This document shows, in pieces, positions 26,588 through 35,964 of a DNA stretch of 64,000 nucleotides (its first letter is position 1; the number at the start of each line of letters is the position of its first letter). This stretch comes from CAYUMU01 sp964445985 (GTDB lineage: Bacteria > Planctomycetota > Planctomycetia > Pirellulales > S012-138). The stretch covers positions 1-64,000 of the forward strand of contig CAYUMU010000001.1 in NCBI GenBank assembly GCA_964445985.1, written 5' to 3'. The translations under genes and the position numbers were made by a program. Below the pieces are notes generated by a model. The model did no database searches. It saw nothing but the letters and a program-made list of their open reading frames with translations, and had not been told where the DNA came from.

Positions 26588-27682
26588 CTACTGCAGTCGT
26601 CCTCGGCCCACCAGCGGCCAGATCACTTCCAGCTTGCCTTTGCGGATTCCGTGGAACTCGTTGTGCAGCACATTGGTAAGGTCGGAGTAGCCGGGGATGA
26701 GTTCGAGCCGATCGCCAATGCGAAGCTCTTGGGCCGGACCTTCAAGTTCTAACTCGCCATGCTCGGCCGAAAGCCGCTTGAAACGAGCGTGCTCTTCCAG
26801 GCCAACGACGAGTGATGGGTGATGGTCGCCGTGATGGCTTTTGCGGCCGGCATCGACGATTGCCCTCGCCGGAGTTGGCCGACTGACCACGGTGACAAAT
26901 AACTTGAGGGCATGCCCGAAGCCATCGACGTGGCAGCGGTAACGATAGAAGGCGTCCATGAAGATGAGCCCTCCGGCCTGCAGTTCGGTAACGCCGGGGC
27001 AAGCCACGGTGGTGGCATACGAGCCGGTTCCGCCGGCCGAAACAATCGGGCAGGGCAAGCCGGCTTCCAAGAAGCGGTCGCGGACGCTGACCAACAGGGC
27101 CAGGGCTTCGCGAATGCGCGAGGCTTTTTCTTCTTGGTCTTCGAGCGTGAGCAGATGGCCTTCGTAGCCCATGATGCCGGCCAGGGTGATGCCGGGGGCG
27201 GCGTCGATGGCTTTGGCCAGTTCCACGGCCCGGTCGGGCTCAATGCCTGCGCGGTTGAGGCCGATGTTGACTTCCACGATAGCCCTGACGTTGACGCCAG
27301 CAGCCGAGGTGGCCTGGCTGATGGGCTCAACCTGATCGAGATGATCAATCGTGACGATCAGATTGGCGTGGCGGCAGACCGAAACCAGCCGCCGCATTTT
27401 GGCCGGACCCGCCACCTGGTTGGCGACGAGAATATCTTGAATGCCGCCCATGGCCATGACTTCGGCTTCGCTCAACTTGGCGCACGTCACGCCCAAGGCG
27501 CCGGCCTCCACCAGCAGCTTGGCAATCTGCGGCGATTTGTGGGCCTTGGAGTGGGGACGCCATTGGACATTGTGTTCACGGCACAGCGCAGCCATGCGAG
27601 CGATGTTGCTTTCGAACACATCGAGATCGATGCACAGAGCCGGAGTATCCAACTCATCGACAGAACAGCCGATTTCAGCCAT
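26588..27682 (-). CDS. D-threonine aldolase-like PLP enzyme (fold III)
   Basis: 364 residues. The alanine-racemase-type barrel begins with ELDTPALCIDLDVFESNIARM, and WRPHSKAHK contains the lysine that holds pyridoxal phosphate (Lys46). Further motifs are VEVNIGLNRAGIEP (about 165) and the C-terminal DAGRKSHHGDHHP region, which resembles the metal site of D-threonine aldolase/D-serine dehydratase. Likely reactions are retro-aldol cleavage of D-threonine or dehydration of D-serine. The frame is open 103 codons upstream, but the family start is the ATG at 27682. It is worth noting that an epimerising NRPS in the window makes a D-residue, though the two loci are 14 kb apart. Confidence 0.87.
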   Translation of the reverse strand: MAEIGCSVDELDTPALCIDLDVFESNIARMAALCREHNVQWRPHSKAHKSPQIAKLLVEAGALGVTCAKLSEAEVMAMGGIQDILVANQVAGPAKMRRLVSVCRHANLIVTIDHLDQVEPISQATSAAGVNVRAIVEVNIGLNRAGIEPDRAVELAKAIDAAPGITLAGIMGYEGHLLTLEDQEEKASRIREALALLVSVRDRFLEAGLPCPIVSAGGTGSYATTVACPGVTELQAGGLIFMDAFYRYRCHVDGFGHALKLFVTVVSRPTPARAIVDAGRKSHHGDHHPSLVVGLEEHARFKRLSAEHGELELEGPAQELRIGDRLELIPGYSDLTNVLHNEFHGIRKGKLEVIWPLVGRGRLQ

Positions 27683-28063
27683 GGAGTCACTTCGCGAGGG
27701 AGGAGGCGTGGGTGGGGTGGTTGGCAAGGCGCTCCCCCCAACATAATCGATGGCTTCCCGGAGCAACAGCAGGTTGGCGGGCAGCACATGGCAGGAGGTT
27801 GCAGGCTCATTTGGCGTTGGGAAGCGCTTGCGAAATGCGACAAGTTTGCAGGCGGGACGAGCCGGATTTTGCCGCGCGGCGAACCTGTTCGCCGCGCGGG
27901 TGTCTTCAACCCAATGGCAGACAAAGCCGGCGTGGCGCGACAAGCCGGCGCCGTTCCGGCAAATAGGCCAAGCCAGGACACATACAGCCAACAGGTGGAG
28001 ACAATTCGCCCGCGGGGGATGTTGCCAGAAAAGACCAACCCTTTTAAGTTAAACCACTCCCAG

Positions 28064-28136
28064 GGGGCCGTAGCTCAATGGTTAGAGCAGCAAACTCATA
28101 ATTTGTTGGTTGCAGGTTCGAATCCTGCCGGCCCTA
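28064..28136 (+). tRNA. tRNA with CAU anticodon (tRNA-Met, or Ile2)
   Basis: A full cloverleaf can be drawn. The acceptor arms are GGGGCCG/CGGCCCT (first pair G-U) and the D arm is GCTC..GAGC. The anticodon stem GCAAA/TTTGT encloses the loop CTCATAA, giving anticodon CAU. The T arm is GCAGG-TTCGAAT-CCTGC and the discriminator base is A. CCA is not encoded. CAU may be elongator Met or, if lysidine-modified, Ile; sequence alone does not settle this here. It is 73 nt and single. Confidence 0.93.
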
Positions 28137-28406
28137 TTTTACCCACGAAGGGTTTAACAATCGTTTGAGCGAACTGCGAAAGCTCAAAAACCGACATTCC
28201 GGCCGCCAACGGCCCTCGATTGTTTCATCAGAAGTTGGGGCCTAGACCGTTTCACTGGTCTGCTTCGCTTCGTCTGCCAACAGGTTGCACTTTGGCCCGA
28301 TGGTGGATGTGCGCGTGCTGCGTCTTCGATTCCTTGCGGATGTCCCCGTCGGCAGTCGATCCACATTGGTGCCGGCCCAACTTCCGCCGGCCCATTGCGG
28401 CAACGC

Positions 28407-30152
28407 TCAATAGAGTTCTTCCACCGTGGTCGAAGGGAAATTGCCTGCTGGCGGATGCTGGGGCGGGGCGAGACGTCCGGCGTTACTCAGGACCGGCGGC
28501 TTGGGTACGTTGCCCGTCGCGGGCGGCATGTTGGTGTCGCCAGGCGGCGGCAACGCGTTGGGATCTGCCGGTGGGAGCGGAACCGATTCCGCCTCGGGAG
28601 CCATCGGCGGACCCAATTGCTGAGGGCGATACATCGGTTGCGGGCACAAGAGTTCCGCAAATGGCTTGCCTGCGTTGGATAAGACCAGACCGCCACCCAG
28701 GGCCTGATAGGCTCTGACAATCGCCGTCAGTTGCTCCTGCTTGGTTTCGATCAACGCGGTCCTCGCTTCCAAGAGGTCACGCTGGGAGAACAGCACATCC
28801 ACGTATTCCGCACGGGCATTCTGGAACAGGTCGCCGGCGACGCTGACGGAGGATTCCAACGCTCGCACCTGGTATTGCTTGATCTCCACGCTTCTGCGGT
28901 AGTTCTCCACCTTGGTAATGCTGTTCACAACCTCGATGAAGGCATTGAGAACGGTGCGTTGGTAGTCGTATACCGCCTGCAACTGCCGGGCATTGGCGGT
29001 GAGGTAATCGGCTTGAATTGCCTTCTTGTTGATCAGGGGCGCGATCACGTCGCCCGCGGCGCTGGCGATCAGGGCTCCGGGGTCGAACAGATACCTTGGA
29101 TTGAAGGCTTCGGTGCCAACCCGCGCGGTGATATCCAACCTGGGGAAGAACCGCGCCCGGGCGGCGGCCACGTCGAGCCCGGCAGCGGAGATCTCGCGTT
29201 CGGCAGCCTGGATGTCGCGTCGATTCAAAAGGAGCTGGGCGGGCACGCCGACGCTCAACATCCGCGCATCGAGATTGATATAGTCCCACGACCCGCGATC
29301 GACCATCTGGGGATAGCGACCGACAAGGAAGTTGATTCGGTTTTCAACCTCGATGATTCGCTGGGTGATGATCAGGCGTTGGCTTTCGTTCTTGCGAACC
29401 TCGGCCAGGAAACGTTGCACAGCCAATTCGGTGCCGCGGGCAGCGGCCTTTTGAGCTTCGGCGACTTCCTGGCTTCGCTGTTGCACCTCGATTGTTTGAT
29501 TGAGAAACACCAGGCGTTTGTCGAGCGCGGCGAGTTCGTAATAGTTTTCGGCAACCTCCGCCACCAGGCGAGTGATGAAGAAATCTCGCCGCTCGACCGC
29601 CTCGACATAGCGCTGAATCGCCGCGTCTCTGGCGTTGCGCAATTCCCTCCAAATATCCACCCTCCAATTGAGATCGGCGGAGAGCAGAGCATTTGGCAGC
29701 GGATCGGGGAAATTGCCACCCCCGGGATACGTGAGCTGGTCTTCGGCAGCTCCCAACGGAGTAAAACGACTGTTGCGGTCGACGGAGCCCCGGCCCCGAA
29801 GGCTGATGAAAGGAAGGTAGGCCCCGCGGCGCAGCAAGACTTCATTGCTGGCGATCTGGACCTCCTGATTGCGGATCTTCAACTCCTGGTTGAAGGCCAA
29901 CCCCTGGGCGATCAATTGCGTGAGCACCGGATCACCGAAGAACTCGTCGACGCCAATCTGCGCCGCGCTATCGGGACTCGCCGCCCCATTGAAGTCACCC
30001 GGCAAAGGAGCGGCCTTTTCCGCGTGATGAAGCCTGGGAATGCCGCAGCCGCTCAAAAGGAGCAGAGTGCCGCAAGCCAACACGCTCGCCGTCGCGAACT
30101 GCCGGCGCAGCGTCCTTAAGAACCACATCGAGGGGGCATCCTGTCCCATCAT
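28407..30152 (-). CDS. RND outer-membrane factor lipoprotein (NodT/TolC family)
   Basis: This 581-residue lipoprotein has a signal ending in the lipobox LLLLSGC (Cys36). Two TolC-type repeats follow with long coiled-coil regions (TQLIAQGLAFNQELKIRNQE, VSVAGDLFQNARAEYVDVLF). The last 80 residues form a proline-rich tail (QLGPPMAPEAESVPLPPADP and on), which is beyond the usual family end. It forms the outer-membrane channel for the adaptor and pump encoded upstream on the same strand, but 558 bp separate them, so it may have its own promoter. AGAGG lies 8 nt before the ATG at 30152, which decides the start. Confidence 0.92.
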   Translation of the reverse strand: MMGQDAPSMWFLRTLRRQFATASVLACGTLLLLSGCGIPRLHHAEKAAPLPGDFNGAASPDSAAQIGVDEFFGDPVLTQLIAQGLAFNQELKIRNQEVQIASNEVLLRRGAYLPFISLRGRGSVDRNSRFTPLGAAEDQLTYPGGGNFPDPLPNALLSADLNWRVDIWRELRNARDAAIQRYVEAVERRDFFITRLVAEVAENYYELAALDKRLVFLNQTIEVQQRSQEVAEAQKAAARGTELAVQRFLAEVRKNESQRLIITQRIIEVENRINFLVGRYPQMVDRGSWDYINLDARMLSVGVPAQLLLNRRDIQAAEREISAAGLDVAAARARFFPRLDITARVGTEAFNPRYLFDPGALIASAAGDVIAPLINKKAIQADYLTANARQLQAVYDYQRTVLNAFIEVVNSITKVENYRRSVEIKQYQVRALESSVSVAGDLFQNARAEYVDVLFSQRDLLEARTALIETKQEQLTAIVRAYQALGGGLVLSNAGKPFAELLCPQPMYRPQQLGPPMAPEAESVPLPPADPNALPPPGDTNMPPATGNVPKPPVLSNAGRLAPPQHPPAGNFPSTTVEELY

Positions 30153-30496
30153 CGAGCACCTCTTCGCGAATGATCTGGATTGAGCCTGAGGCTCCCCCGC
30201 CCCGACGTTCAGCAGCCGCAGCCGTCAGATTATTCGACCCGCAGATTGAGGTGGAATAAACAGTGCAAGCATTGAAGAAGTCACAGCCGGTTTAGTTCGT
30301 ATCGGCAGAACATTCGGCCCTGGTCATCGAATTCCCGCCGCTCTCGTCTGAACCGATGATTTTCTTTCCCCTTTCCTCAAAGTTCAGTCGCATTTCTTAC
30401 AATCCATTAAGAATCAAGCCCTTGGATAGCACTGAAGCGGCCAGCTTCTGCTCCCACCTCAGGCGTTTTTCACTCTAGGAGGTGGAGCTGGACTTT

Positions 30497-30511
30497 ATGA
30501 CAAACTGTCAT
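30497..30511. promoter_or_regulatory. palindromic operator-like site
   Basis: ATGACA-AAC-TGTCAT is a perfect 6-3-6 inverted repeat in the 558-bp gap between the pump and the outer-membrane factor genes (30153-30710). It lies 345 bp upstream of the outer-membrane factor start. It could be a dimeric regulator site; no efflux regulator gene is adjacent. Nothing else is recognised in this gap. Confidence 0.3.
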
Positions 30512-30710
30512 GGTGATGGTAGGACGGAGACAGATGCACAGGTTGTGCTCACCGCGCAAGATAGCGCTGCTCGCATTGCCAGCAGAGGCCAATCTTTCCT
30601 GACCGCTATTTGCCGGACGGCGGAAGCGGCCTGGTGAAAACCGGCCCGGAGCATGCAAACATTGACGCTAGGTCAAGGGTGAGCAGCCGACGATCGCAGT
30701 GGGAGAAAAA

Positions 30711-33700
30711 CTAGTGATCTTCGGGCGCCCTGTCGCGTTCGAAAACCTCGCTGAGCGGTTCGTCGTGCTCATCCTTGATCAGCTTCCGCCCATCGGAAAT
30801 CGAGGCGAACAGGTAATAGAGACCAGGAATCACCAATACTCCAAATAGGGTGCCCAATAGCATGCCGCCGACCGCGGTGGTGCCGATCGTGCGGTTGCCA
30901 ATCGCGCCGGGACCGGTAGCGCGGACGAGCGGAATCAGGCCGGCAATAAAGGCGAACGATGTCATCACAATCGGCCGGAATCGCAGTTTTGCGCCTTCAA
31001 TGGCCGCGTCTCGGATACTCAAGCCTTCGTGGTGGCGCTGCACGGCGAACTCGATGATCAAGATCGCGTTCTTGCCTAACAGGCCGACGAGCATGACCAG
31101 GCCGATCTGGCAGTAGACGTCATTGGAGAGCCCCATTCCCTTCAGCATCAAGAAAGATCCGAACAGCCCGACGGGCAGTGAAATGACCACCGCCAGCGGC
31201 AACAGGAAGCTCTCGTACTGCCCCACGAGAACCAGGTACACGAAGATCACGACGATGGCGAAAATGAAGACCGCCGTGTTTCCCTTGCTGGCCTCGTCAT
31301 AGGCAAGGCCTTGCCAGCCGATATCGAATCCATGGGGCAGGGTTTCCTTGGCAACTTCCTGGATGGCCGCGATGGCTTGACCGCTGCTGTAGCCGGCAGC
31401 CGGAGCGCCTTGAATGATCGCGGTGGTGTAAAGGTTGTAGCGATTGATCTCGTTCATGCCCTGCCGCTTCTCAATCTTCATGAAGGCGGAATAGGGGACC
31501 ATCTCACCTTCGTCGTTTTTCACGAACATGTATTTCAAATCTTTGGGATACCGACGAAACTCGGGCAGAGACTGCACATACACTTTGTAGAATTGCCCGA
31601 ACCGAATGAAGCCCTGCTCCCAGGTGCTGCCCACCACGATGGAGAGGTTATCCATCGCGTCGGCAATGGACACGCCTTTCTGCATGGCCACGTCATTGTC
31701 GATGATGATCTCGTATTGCGGGTAGTCATTGGCGAAAAAAGTGAACAGACCCTTGATCTCTTTACGCTTGCCCAAGGCCGCCAGAAACTCCTCCGTTACC
31801 TCGCCAAACACCTCGTAGTCGCCGGTATTTGTCTTATCGAGCAAGCAGAGCGAAAAACCGCCAGCGGCGCCAAAGCCAGGGACGGCGGGCGGTTCGAAGA
31901 ACTCAAGCTTCACATTGGAAATCTCACGGCCTTTTTCTTCGAGCTTTTCGATGATCTCCTTGGAGGTCAGTTCGCGCTCAGCCCAGGGCTTGAGGTTAAT
32001 CAGGCAGGTTCCCGCGTTGGAACCGCGGCCCTCGGTGAGGATTTCGTAGCCCGCCAAGGAAGTCACCGAAGTGATTTCATCGAACTCTTCGCAAATCGCC
32101 TGCAGTTCGTGGGACTTGGCGTTGGTGTATTCGAGGGTGGAACCGGGAGGCGTCTGCACGATGCCATAGATCACGCCCTGATCTTCTAGTGGAATAAAGC
32201 CTGAGGGGAGCACCTGGTTGACCACTAGAATTCCGTAGCTGAAGCCGCCGATCACGAGCATGGTCAGCAACCGGCGGGTCACGATCAGGCTCACAATGGC
32301 GACGAAACCGGTTGTTACCTTCTCAACGCCCCGGTCGAAGACATGCACAAAGATCCCGAGCGGCCCGCGTTTTTTGGCCTCGCCCGGTTCGCTGCCCGAG
32401 AACATCGACCGGAAAGTGAAGATGAACAGCACGGCCATCACGCTGCTGACAATGATCGTTCTTTCATCCGTCAGGGCGACCTGCTCGGAGACCAATTCAT
32501 GCACGATCTCTACGTGCAGCAATTCATAGACGCCGAACCCCGCACCCAGACCAAGCAGCACCGATAGCAACAGGCGGGCGACATTGGCAAACCGGCCGGA
32601 GCCCCGCTTGATGGCGCGATTGACGAAACCAATCAGACCACGTTGCTTTTCATAGTTGGCATGGGGCTTGAGAATCATGGCACAGAGAACCGGCGTGAGC
32701 GTCAGGGCCACCACACCGGAGAGCACAATCGACATGGCCATGGTGAGCGCGAACTGACGATAGAATACGCCCACGGCCCCCGGCATAAAGGTCACCGGAA
32801 TAAACACCGAGGTCATCACCAGGGTGATCGCAATGATCGCCCCGCTGATTTCGTGAATCACCTCTTTGGTGGCGGCGTAGGGTGAGAGGTGTTTTTCGTG
32901 CATCTTGGCATGCACCGCCTCCACGACCACGATCGCGTCGTCCACCACCACGCCAATCGCCAGCACCAAGGCGAAGAGCGTGATCAGGTTGATGGACATC
33001 CCGAACATGCTCATGAAAAAGAAGGTGCCAATCAACGACACGGGCACGGCCAGGGTTGGAATGAGGGTGCTGCGGAAGTCGCCCAGGAAGAGAAACACCA
33101 CGAGCGACACCAACACGAATGCTTCGAGCAGGGTGTGCAGCACCTTCTCGATCGAGGCGTCGAGGAAGCTGGAAACGTCGTAGCTGATCGCGTAGTCCAC
33201 GCCGGGCGGAAACATTTCCGCCTTGAACACCTTGAGCTTCTCCTTCACCTCTTTAATAACATCCGCGGCGTTGGAGCCGGGGATTTGCTTGAGCACAATG
33301 GAAGCGGATGGCAAGCCATCGATATCGGAATACAAGTCGTAGAATGCCGAGCCCAGCGCAACCTTGGCGACATCCTTCAGTCGCAGGATTTCGCCCTGGG
33401 GGTTGGCTTTCAGAATGATGTCTTCATACTGCTGCGGCTTGTCGTAGCGTCCCACCCACGTGAGCACGTATTCAATCGACTGCGACGTTGTGCCCGTGGC
33501 CTGGCCGAGTCGCCCGGGCGAGCCGATCATGCTCTGTTCTTTGATGGCCTCCATCACGTCGGCGGAGGAGATATTGTAGGCCCGCATGCGATCGAGATCG
33601 AGTTCGACGCGCATGGCATAAGCGCGGTTGCCAAGAATTTGCGCCCGGCCCACCCCGCGGGTTCGTTGGATCTCGGGCAGCAGGTTGGCGCTGACGTAGT

Positions 33701-34166
33701 TGTAGAGAAAATTCTGGTCGTGATTGGGATCTTTACTGAAAACATTCACATACATCAACATGCTCGTCATGTTCTGCATGACGATGATCCCCTCGCGCTC
33801 CACGATGGGAGGGAGTTGGTTTTTCACCATTTGAATGCGATTGTTCACGTTCAGCACCGCCACGTTGGGGTCGGTGCCTGGCTCGAACGTGATCATGATC
33901 GTGGCCTCGCCGGCACTCGTGGCGGCGGACGTCATATAGCGCATGTCTGGAACGCCGTTGATCGCGCGTTCCAGAATCACCAAGGTCGAGTCAACGAGAA
34001 TCTTGGCGCTGGAGCCGGGAAAAGACACCGCCACGACCACGCTGGGCGGCGCCACATCGGGAAACTGGGAGATTGGCAACGCCGTAATCGCCAGCCCACC
34101 CAGAAACAGGATGAGCAGTGAGATCACAATCGCCAATGCGGGCCGATGCAGAAACTTGGAGAACAT
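30711..34166 (-). CDS. RND multidrug efflux pump, HAE1/AcrB family, with extra membrane insert
   Basis: 1151 residues, about 100 longer than AcrB. It begins MFSKFLHRPALAIVISLLIL with the usual ALPISQFPDVAPP. Family signatures include FALVLAIGVVVDDAIVVVEA (about 400, with the paired Asp of the proton relay in TM4) and IGLVMLVGLLGKNAILIIEF near the end. An insertion of roughly 95 residues (about 505-600, near 32360-32650) adds two hydrophobic segments (LLLSVLLGLGAGFGVYELLH and TIIVSSVMAVLFIFTF) before the normal TM7 region. The gene starts 13 bp after the adaptor gene, so the two are co-transcribed. It exports drugs or toxic organics using the proton gradient. Confidence 0.93.
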   Translation of the reverse strand: MFSKFLHRPALAIVISLLILFLGGLAITALPISQFPDVAPPSVVVAVSFPGSSAKILVDSTLVILERAINGVPDMRYMTSAATSAGEATIMITFEPGTDPNVAVLNVNNRIQMVKNQLPPIVEREGIIVMQNMTSMLMYVNVFSKDPNHDQNFLYNYVSANLLPEIQRTRGVGRAQILGNRAYAMRVELDLDRMRAYNISSADVMEAIKEQSMIGSPGRLGQATGTTSQSIEYVLTWVGRYDKPQQYEDIILKANPQGEILRLKDVAKVALGSAFYDLYSDIDGLPSASIVLKQIPGSNAADVIKEVKEKLKVFKAEMFPPGVDYAISYDVSSFLDASIEKVLHTLLEAFVLVSLVVFLFLGDFRSTLIPTLAVPVSLIGTFFFMSMFGMSINLITLFALVLAIGVVVDDAIVVVEAVHAKMHEKHLSPYAATKEVIHEISGAIIAITLVMTSVFIPVTFMPGAVGVFYRQFALTMAMSIVLSGVVALTLTPVLCAMILKPHANYEKQRGLIGFVNRAIKRGSGRFANVARLLLSVLLGLGAGFGVYELLHVEIVHELVSEQVALTDERTIIVSSVMAVLFIFTFRSMFSGSEPGEAKKRGPLGIFVHVFDRGVEKVTTGFVAIVSLIVTRRLLTMLVIGGFSYGILVVNQVLPSGFIPLEDQGVIYGIVQTPPGSTLEYTNAKSHELQAICEEFDEITSVTSLAGYEILTEGRGSNAGTCLINLKPWAERELTSKEIIEKLEEKGREISNVKLEFFEPPAVPGFGAAGGFSLCLLDKTNTGDYEVFGEVTEEFLAALGKRKEIKGLFTFFANDYPQYEIIIDNDVAMQKGVSIADAMDNLSIVVGSTWEQGFIRFGQFYKVYVQSLPEFRRYPKDLKYMFVKNDEGEMVPYSAFMKIEKRQGMNEINRYNLYTTAIIQGAPAAGYSSGQAIAAIQEVAKETLPHGFDIGWQGLAYDEASKGNTAVFIFAIVVIFVYLVLVGQYESFLLPLAVVISLPVGLFGSFLMLKGMGLSNDVYCQIGLVMLVGLLGKNAILIIEFAVQRHHEGLSIRDAAIEGAKLRFRPIVMTSFAFIAGLIPLVRATGPGAIGNRTIGTTAVGGMLLGTLFGVLVIPGLYYLFASISDGRKLIKDEHDEPLSEVFERDRAPEDH

Positions 34167-34179
34167 GTATGACGACTGC

Positions 34180-35316
34180 CTATTGCGCGGGAAACTTCAG
34201 GTTGCTAAGGATTTCTTCGGGAGCACGGAACTCGTATTCAATCTTGTCGCCATCGCGAACCTGACGAATTCCCTCATAGATGATCTTCTCGCCCTTCTCA
34301 ATGCCCTGTTCGATCACAAATATGTCATCTTGCTCACTCCCCACAACGATGTCGCGCTGATGAACGATGTTGTCTTCATCGACGACGTATGCGTAACGCT
34401 TGTCAAGAATTTCGAAGGTTGCCCGCTGAGGGATGACGAAGGCATTTTTCATGATGCGGTGGATAAGAATCGTGCCGGTCTGACCATTGCGCAGCAGGCC
34501 CGTGGGGTTCAGAAAATCCGCGCGAAAGGCGATATTCCCGGTCGTGTTATTGAAATCGGCCTCGATGGCGCCGATCTTTCCCGGCTGAGGAAAGATGTTT
34601 CCGTTGGCCAGCTTCAATTCAATTCGCAGCTGATCGTTGTCGTTGCCGTTGGCCAAATCCAGATCGGTCTTGTATTCAAGGTAACGGGCCTCTGGCACGT
34701 TGAAATAAACCCACATCAGGCTATTGTCTGAAAACGTGGTGAGCACGTCGCCTTCTTCAATCAAGCTGCCCAACTGGGTGTGCTGGCGGTCGACGATCCC
34801 GTCGAAAGGCGCCTTGACGTTGGTGAAATTCAATTCAGCCCGACTGAGCGCCACTTTGGCCTGGGCTTTGGCCAGTTCGGCCTTCTTGAGCGCGATTTCT
34901 TGCGGCGAAACAATGCCTTTCCTCAAGAGGGCTTCGGCGTTGTTGAGCTCGATCTGGATTCGCTGGGCCTCGGCAACTTCGGAGCCTAACTTGGCCTCGT
35001 AAAGAGTCGGCAGGATTTTGAACATCAGCTCCCCCTTCCTCACCATTCGGCCTTCCTTGACACGTATTTCCTCAAGATACCCACCCTCGAGGGCGCGGAC
35101 CTCGATGTGTTGACACGAATGAATCTGACAAACGTACTGCTGGGTGTTGATCACGTCCTTGATGACCGGAGTGGTGACCACGATCTTATGGGTAGGATGC
35201 CCCGCTTCGTTGTGCGCCTCGGCATGGTGTTCTTGCGATTCGGCCTGGTCTGTACAGCCAGATAGTTGCAGGGAAACCAGCGCCAGAATGAGGGCAGCAA
35301 GTGTTGAAATCTTCAT
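34180..35316 (-). CDS. RND periplasmic adaptor (membrane fusion) lipoprotein
   Basis: 378 residues. The lipoprotein signal ends SLQLSGC (Cys21), followed by a His/Glu-rich stretch (ESQEHHAEAHNEAGHPTH). The lipoyl halves (VRALEGGYLEEIRVKEGRMV and ELNFTNVKAPFDGIVDRQHT) flank an alpha-hairpin, and a beta-barrel plus membrane-proximal domain follow (FVIPQRATFEILDKRYAYVV). It bridges the pump and the outer-membrane factor. The start at 35316 is set by the signal peptide, with AAGGTG upstream; the frame is open to 35670. The His-rich segment might bind metal, but the pump is HAE1-like rather than a metal exporter, so this is only a remark. Confidence 0.92.
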   Translation of the reverse strand: MKISTLAALILALVSLQLSGCTDQAESQEHHAEAHNEAGHPTHKIVVTTPVIKDVINTQQYVCQIHSCQHIEVRALEGGYLEEIRVKEGRMVRKGELMFKILPTLYEAKLGSEVAEAQRIQIELNNAEALLRKGIVSPQEIALKKAELAKAQAKVALSRAELNFTNVKAPFDGIVDRQHTQLGSLIEEGDVLTTFSDNSLMWVYFNVPEARYLEYKTDLDLANGNDNDQLRIELKLANGNIFPQPGKIGAIEADFNNTTGNIAFRADFLNPTGLLRNGQTGTILIHRIMKNAFVIPQRATFEILDKRYAYVVDEDNIVHQRDIVVGSEQDDIFVIEQGIEKGEKIIYEGIRQVRDGDKIEYEFRAPEEILSNLKFPAQ

Positions 35317-35964
35317 ATTGTTAGTGCACACCTTTCGATTGGGAGCACGACCATGCGGAGTGACGGAGTGGAAGATCAGAGAGATTGCCAAGAGCGTGCT
35401 CGCACGACTTAGCCGGGGCGGTGATGTCAGATCATGGCGCAGCCGAATAACACGCGGCATGAATGCCGTTTCGGCAATCGCAGGTGGCGTGAAGGCTGCA
35501 TACCAGTTGCAACCAGACTGAAATGCGTTCAACAACAAGGCGGGAGGGCGCGCGGTCCACTGCCTGGCTCGAGCCGCCGCCGAGCGAGGTGGCGGTACGA
35601 TCTGAGTAGGGCGGTGGGGCTTGTAAACCATCAGGACTTCGGTCAGCGCTTCGCGACAGCCAATGGGCAATCACCCAACCCTGCAGCTGCAAACGATGAT
35701 TGGGATCAGCGGCTCGCAAATACTCCATGACTCATCCGACTACCGTTGTTTCGCCTCCATGCGGTTAACCGATTCGTTGGAACGACGACCCAGATCCGGA
35801 CCTGATTGGTTTCTATCGGGTCGCCTGTTTTTACCGTACCGCGAGCGTAACACGGCGACAACCCAACTCGGCCATATCCATGCCTATATGACAGATTTGT
35901 AAGCAAAACGGGAACACAGCACTGCATCGGCCGGATGGATTGGTCTCAAGCCGAGAGAACCGGC
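35317..35964. other. intergenic region, no gene seen
   Basis: 648 bp between the ABC exporter stop and the RND adaptor start. The long frame that runs upstream of the adaptor has no family resemblance before the signal peptide. The promoter of the efflux operon should be here, but I cannot assign it. Confidence 0.3.

Noticed and set aside
28064..28136. Assignment of the tRNA to Ile2 instead of Met
   Set aside because: The CAU anticodon fits both. I could not find decisive identity elements by eye, so Met is given first with Ile2 as the alternative.
35079..35316. Heavy-metal efflux (CusB-like) identity of the adaptor because of its His-rich segment
   Set aside because: The pump partner has HAE1-type signatures, and the adaptor lacks the methionine metal sites expected of CusB.
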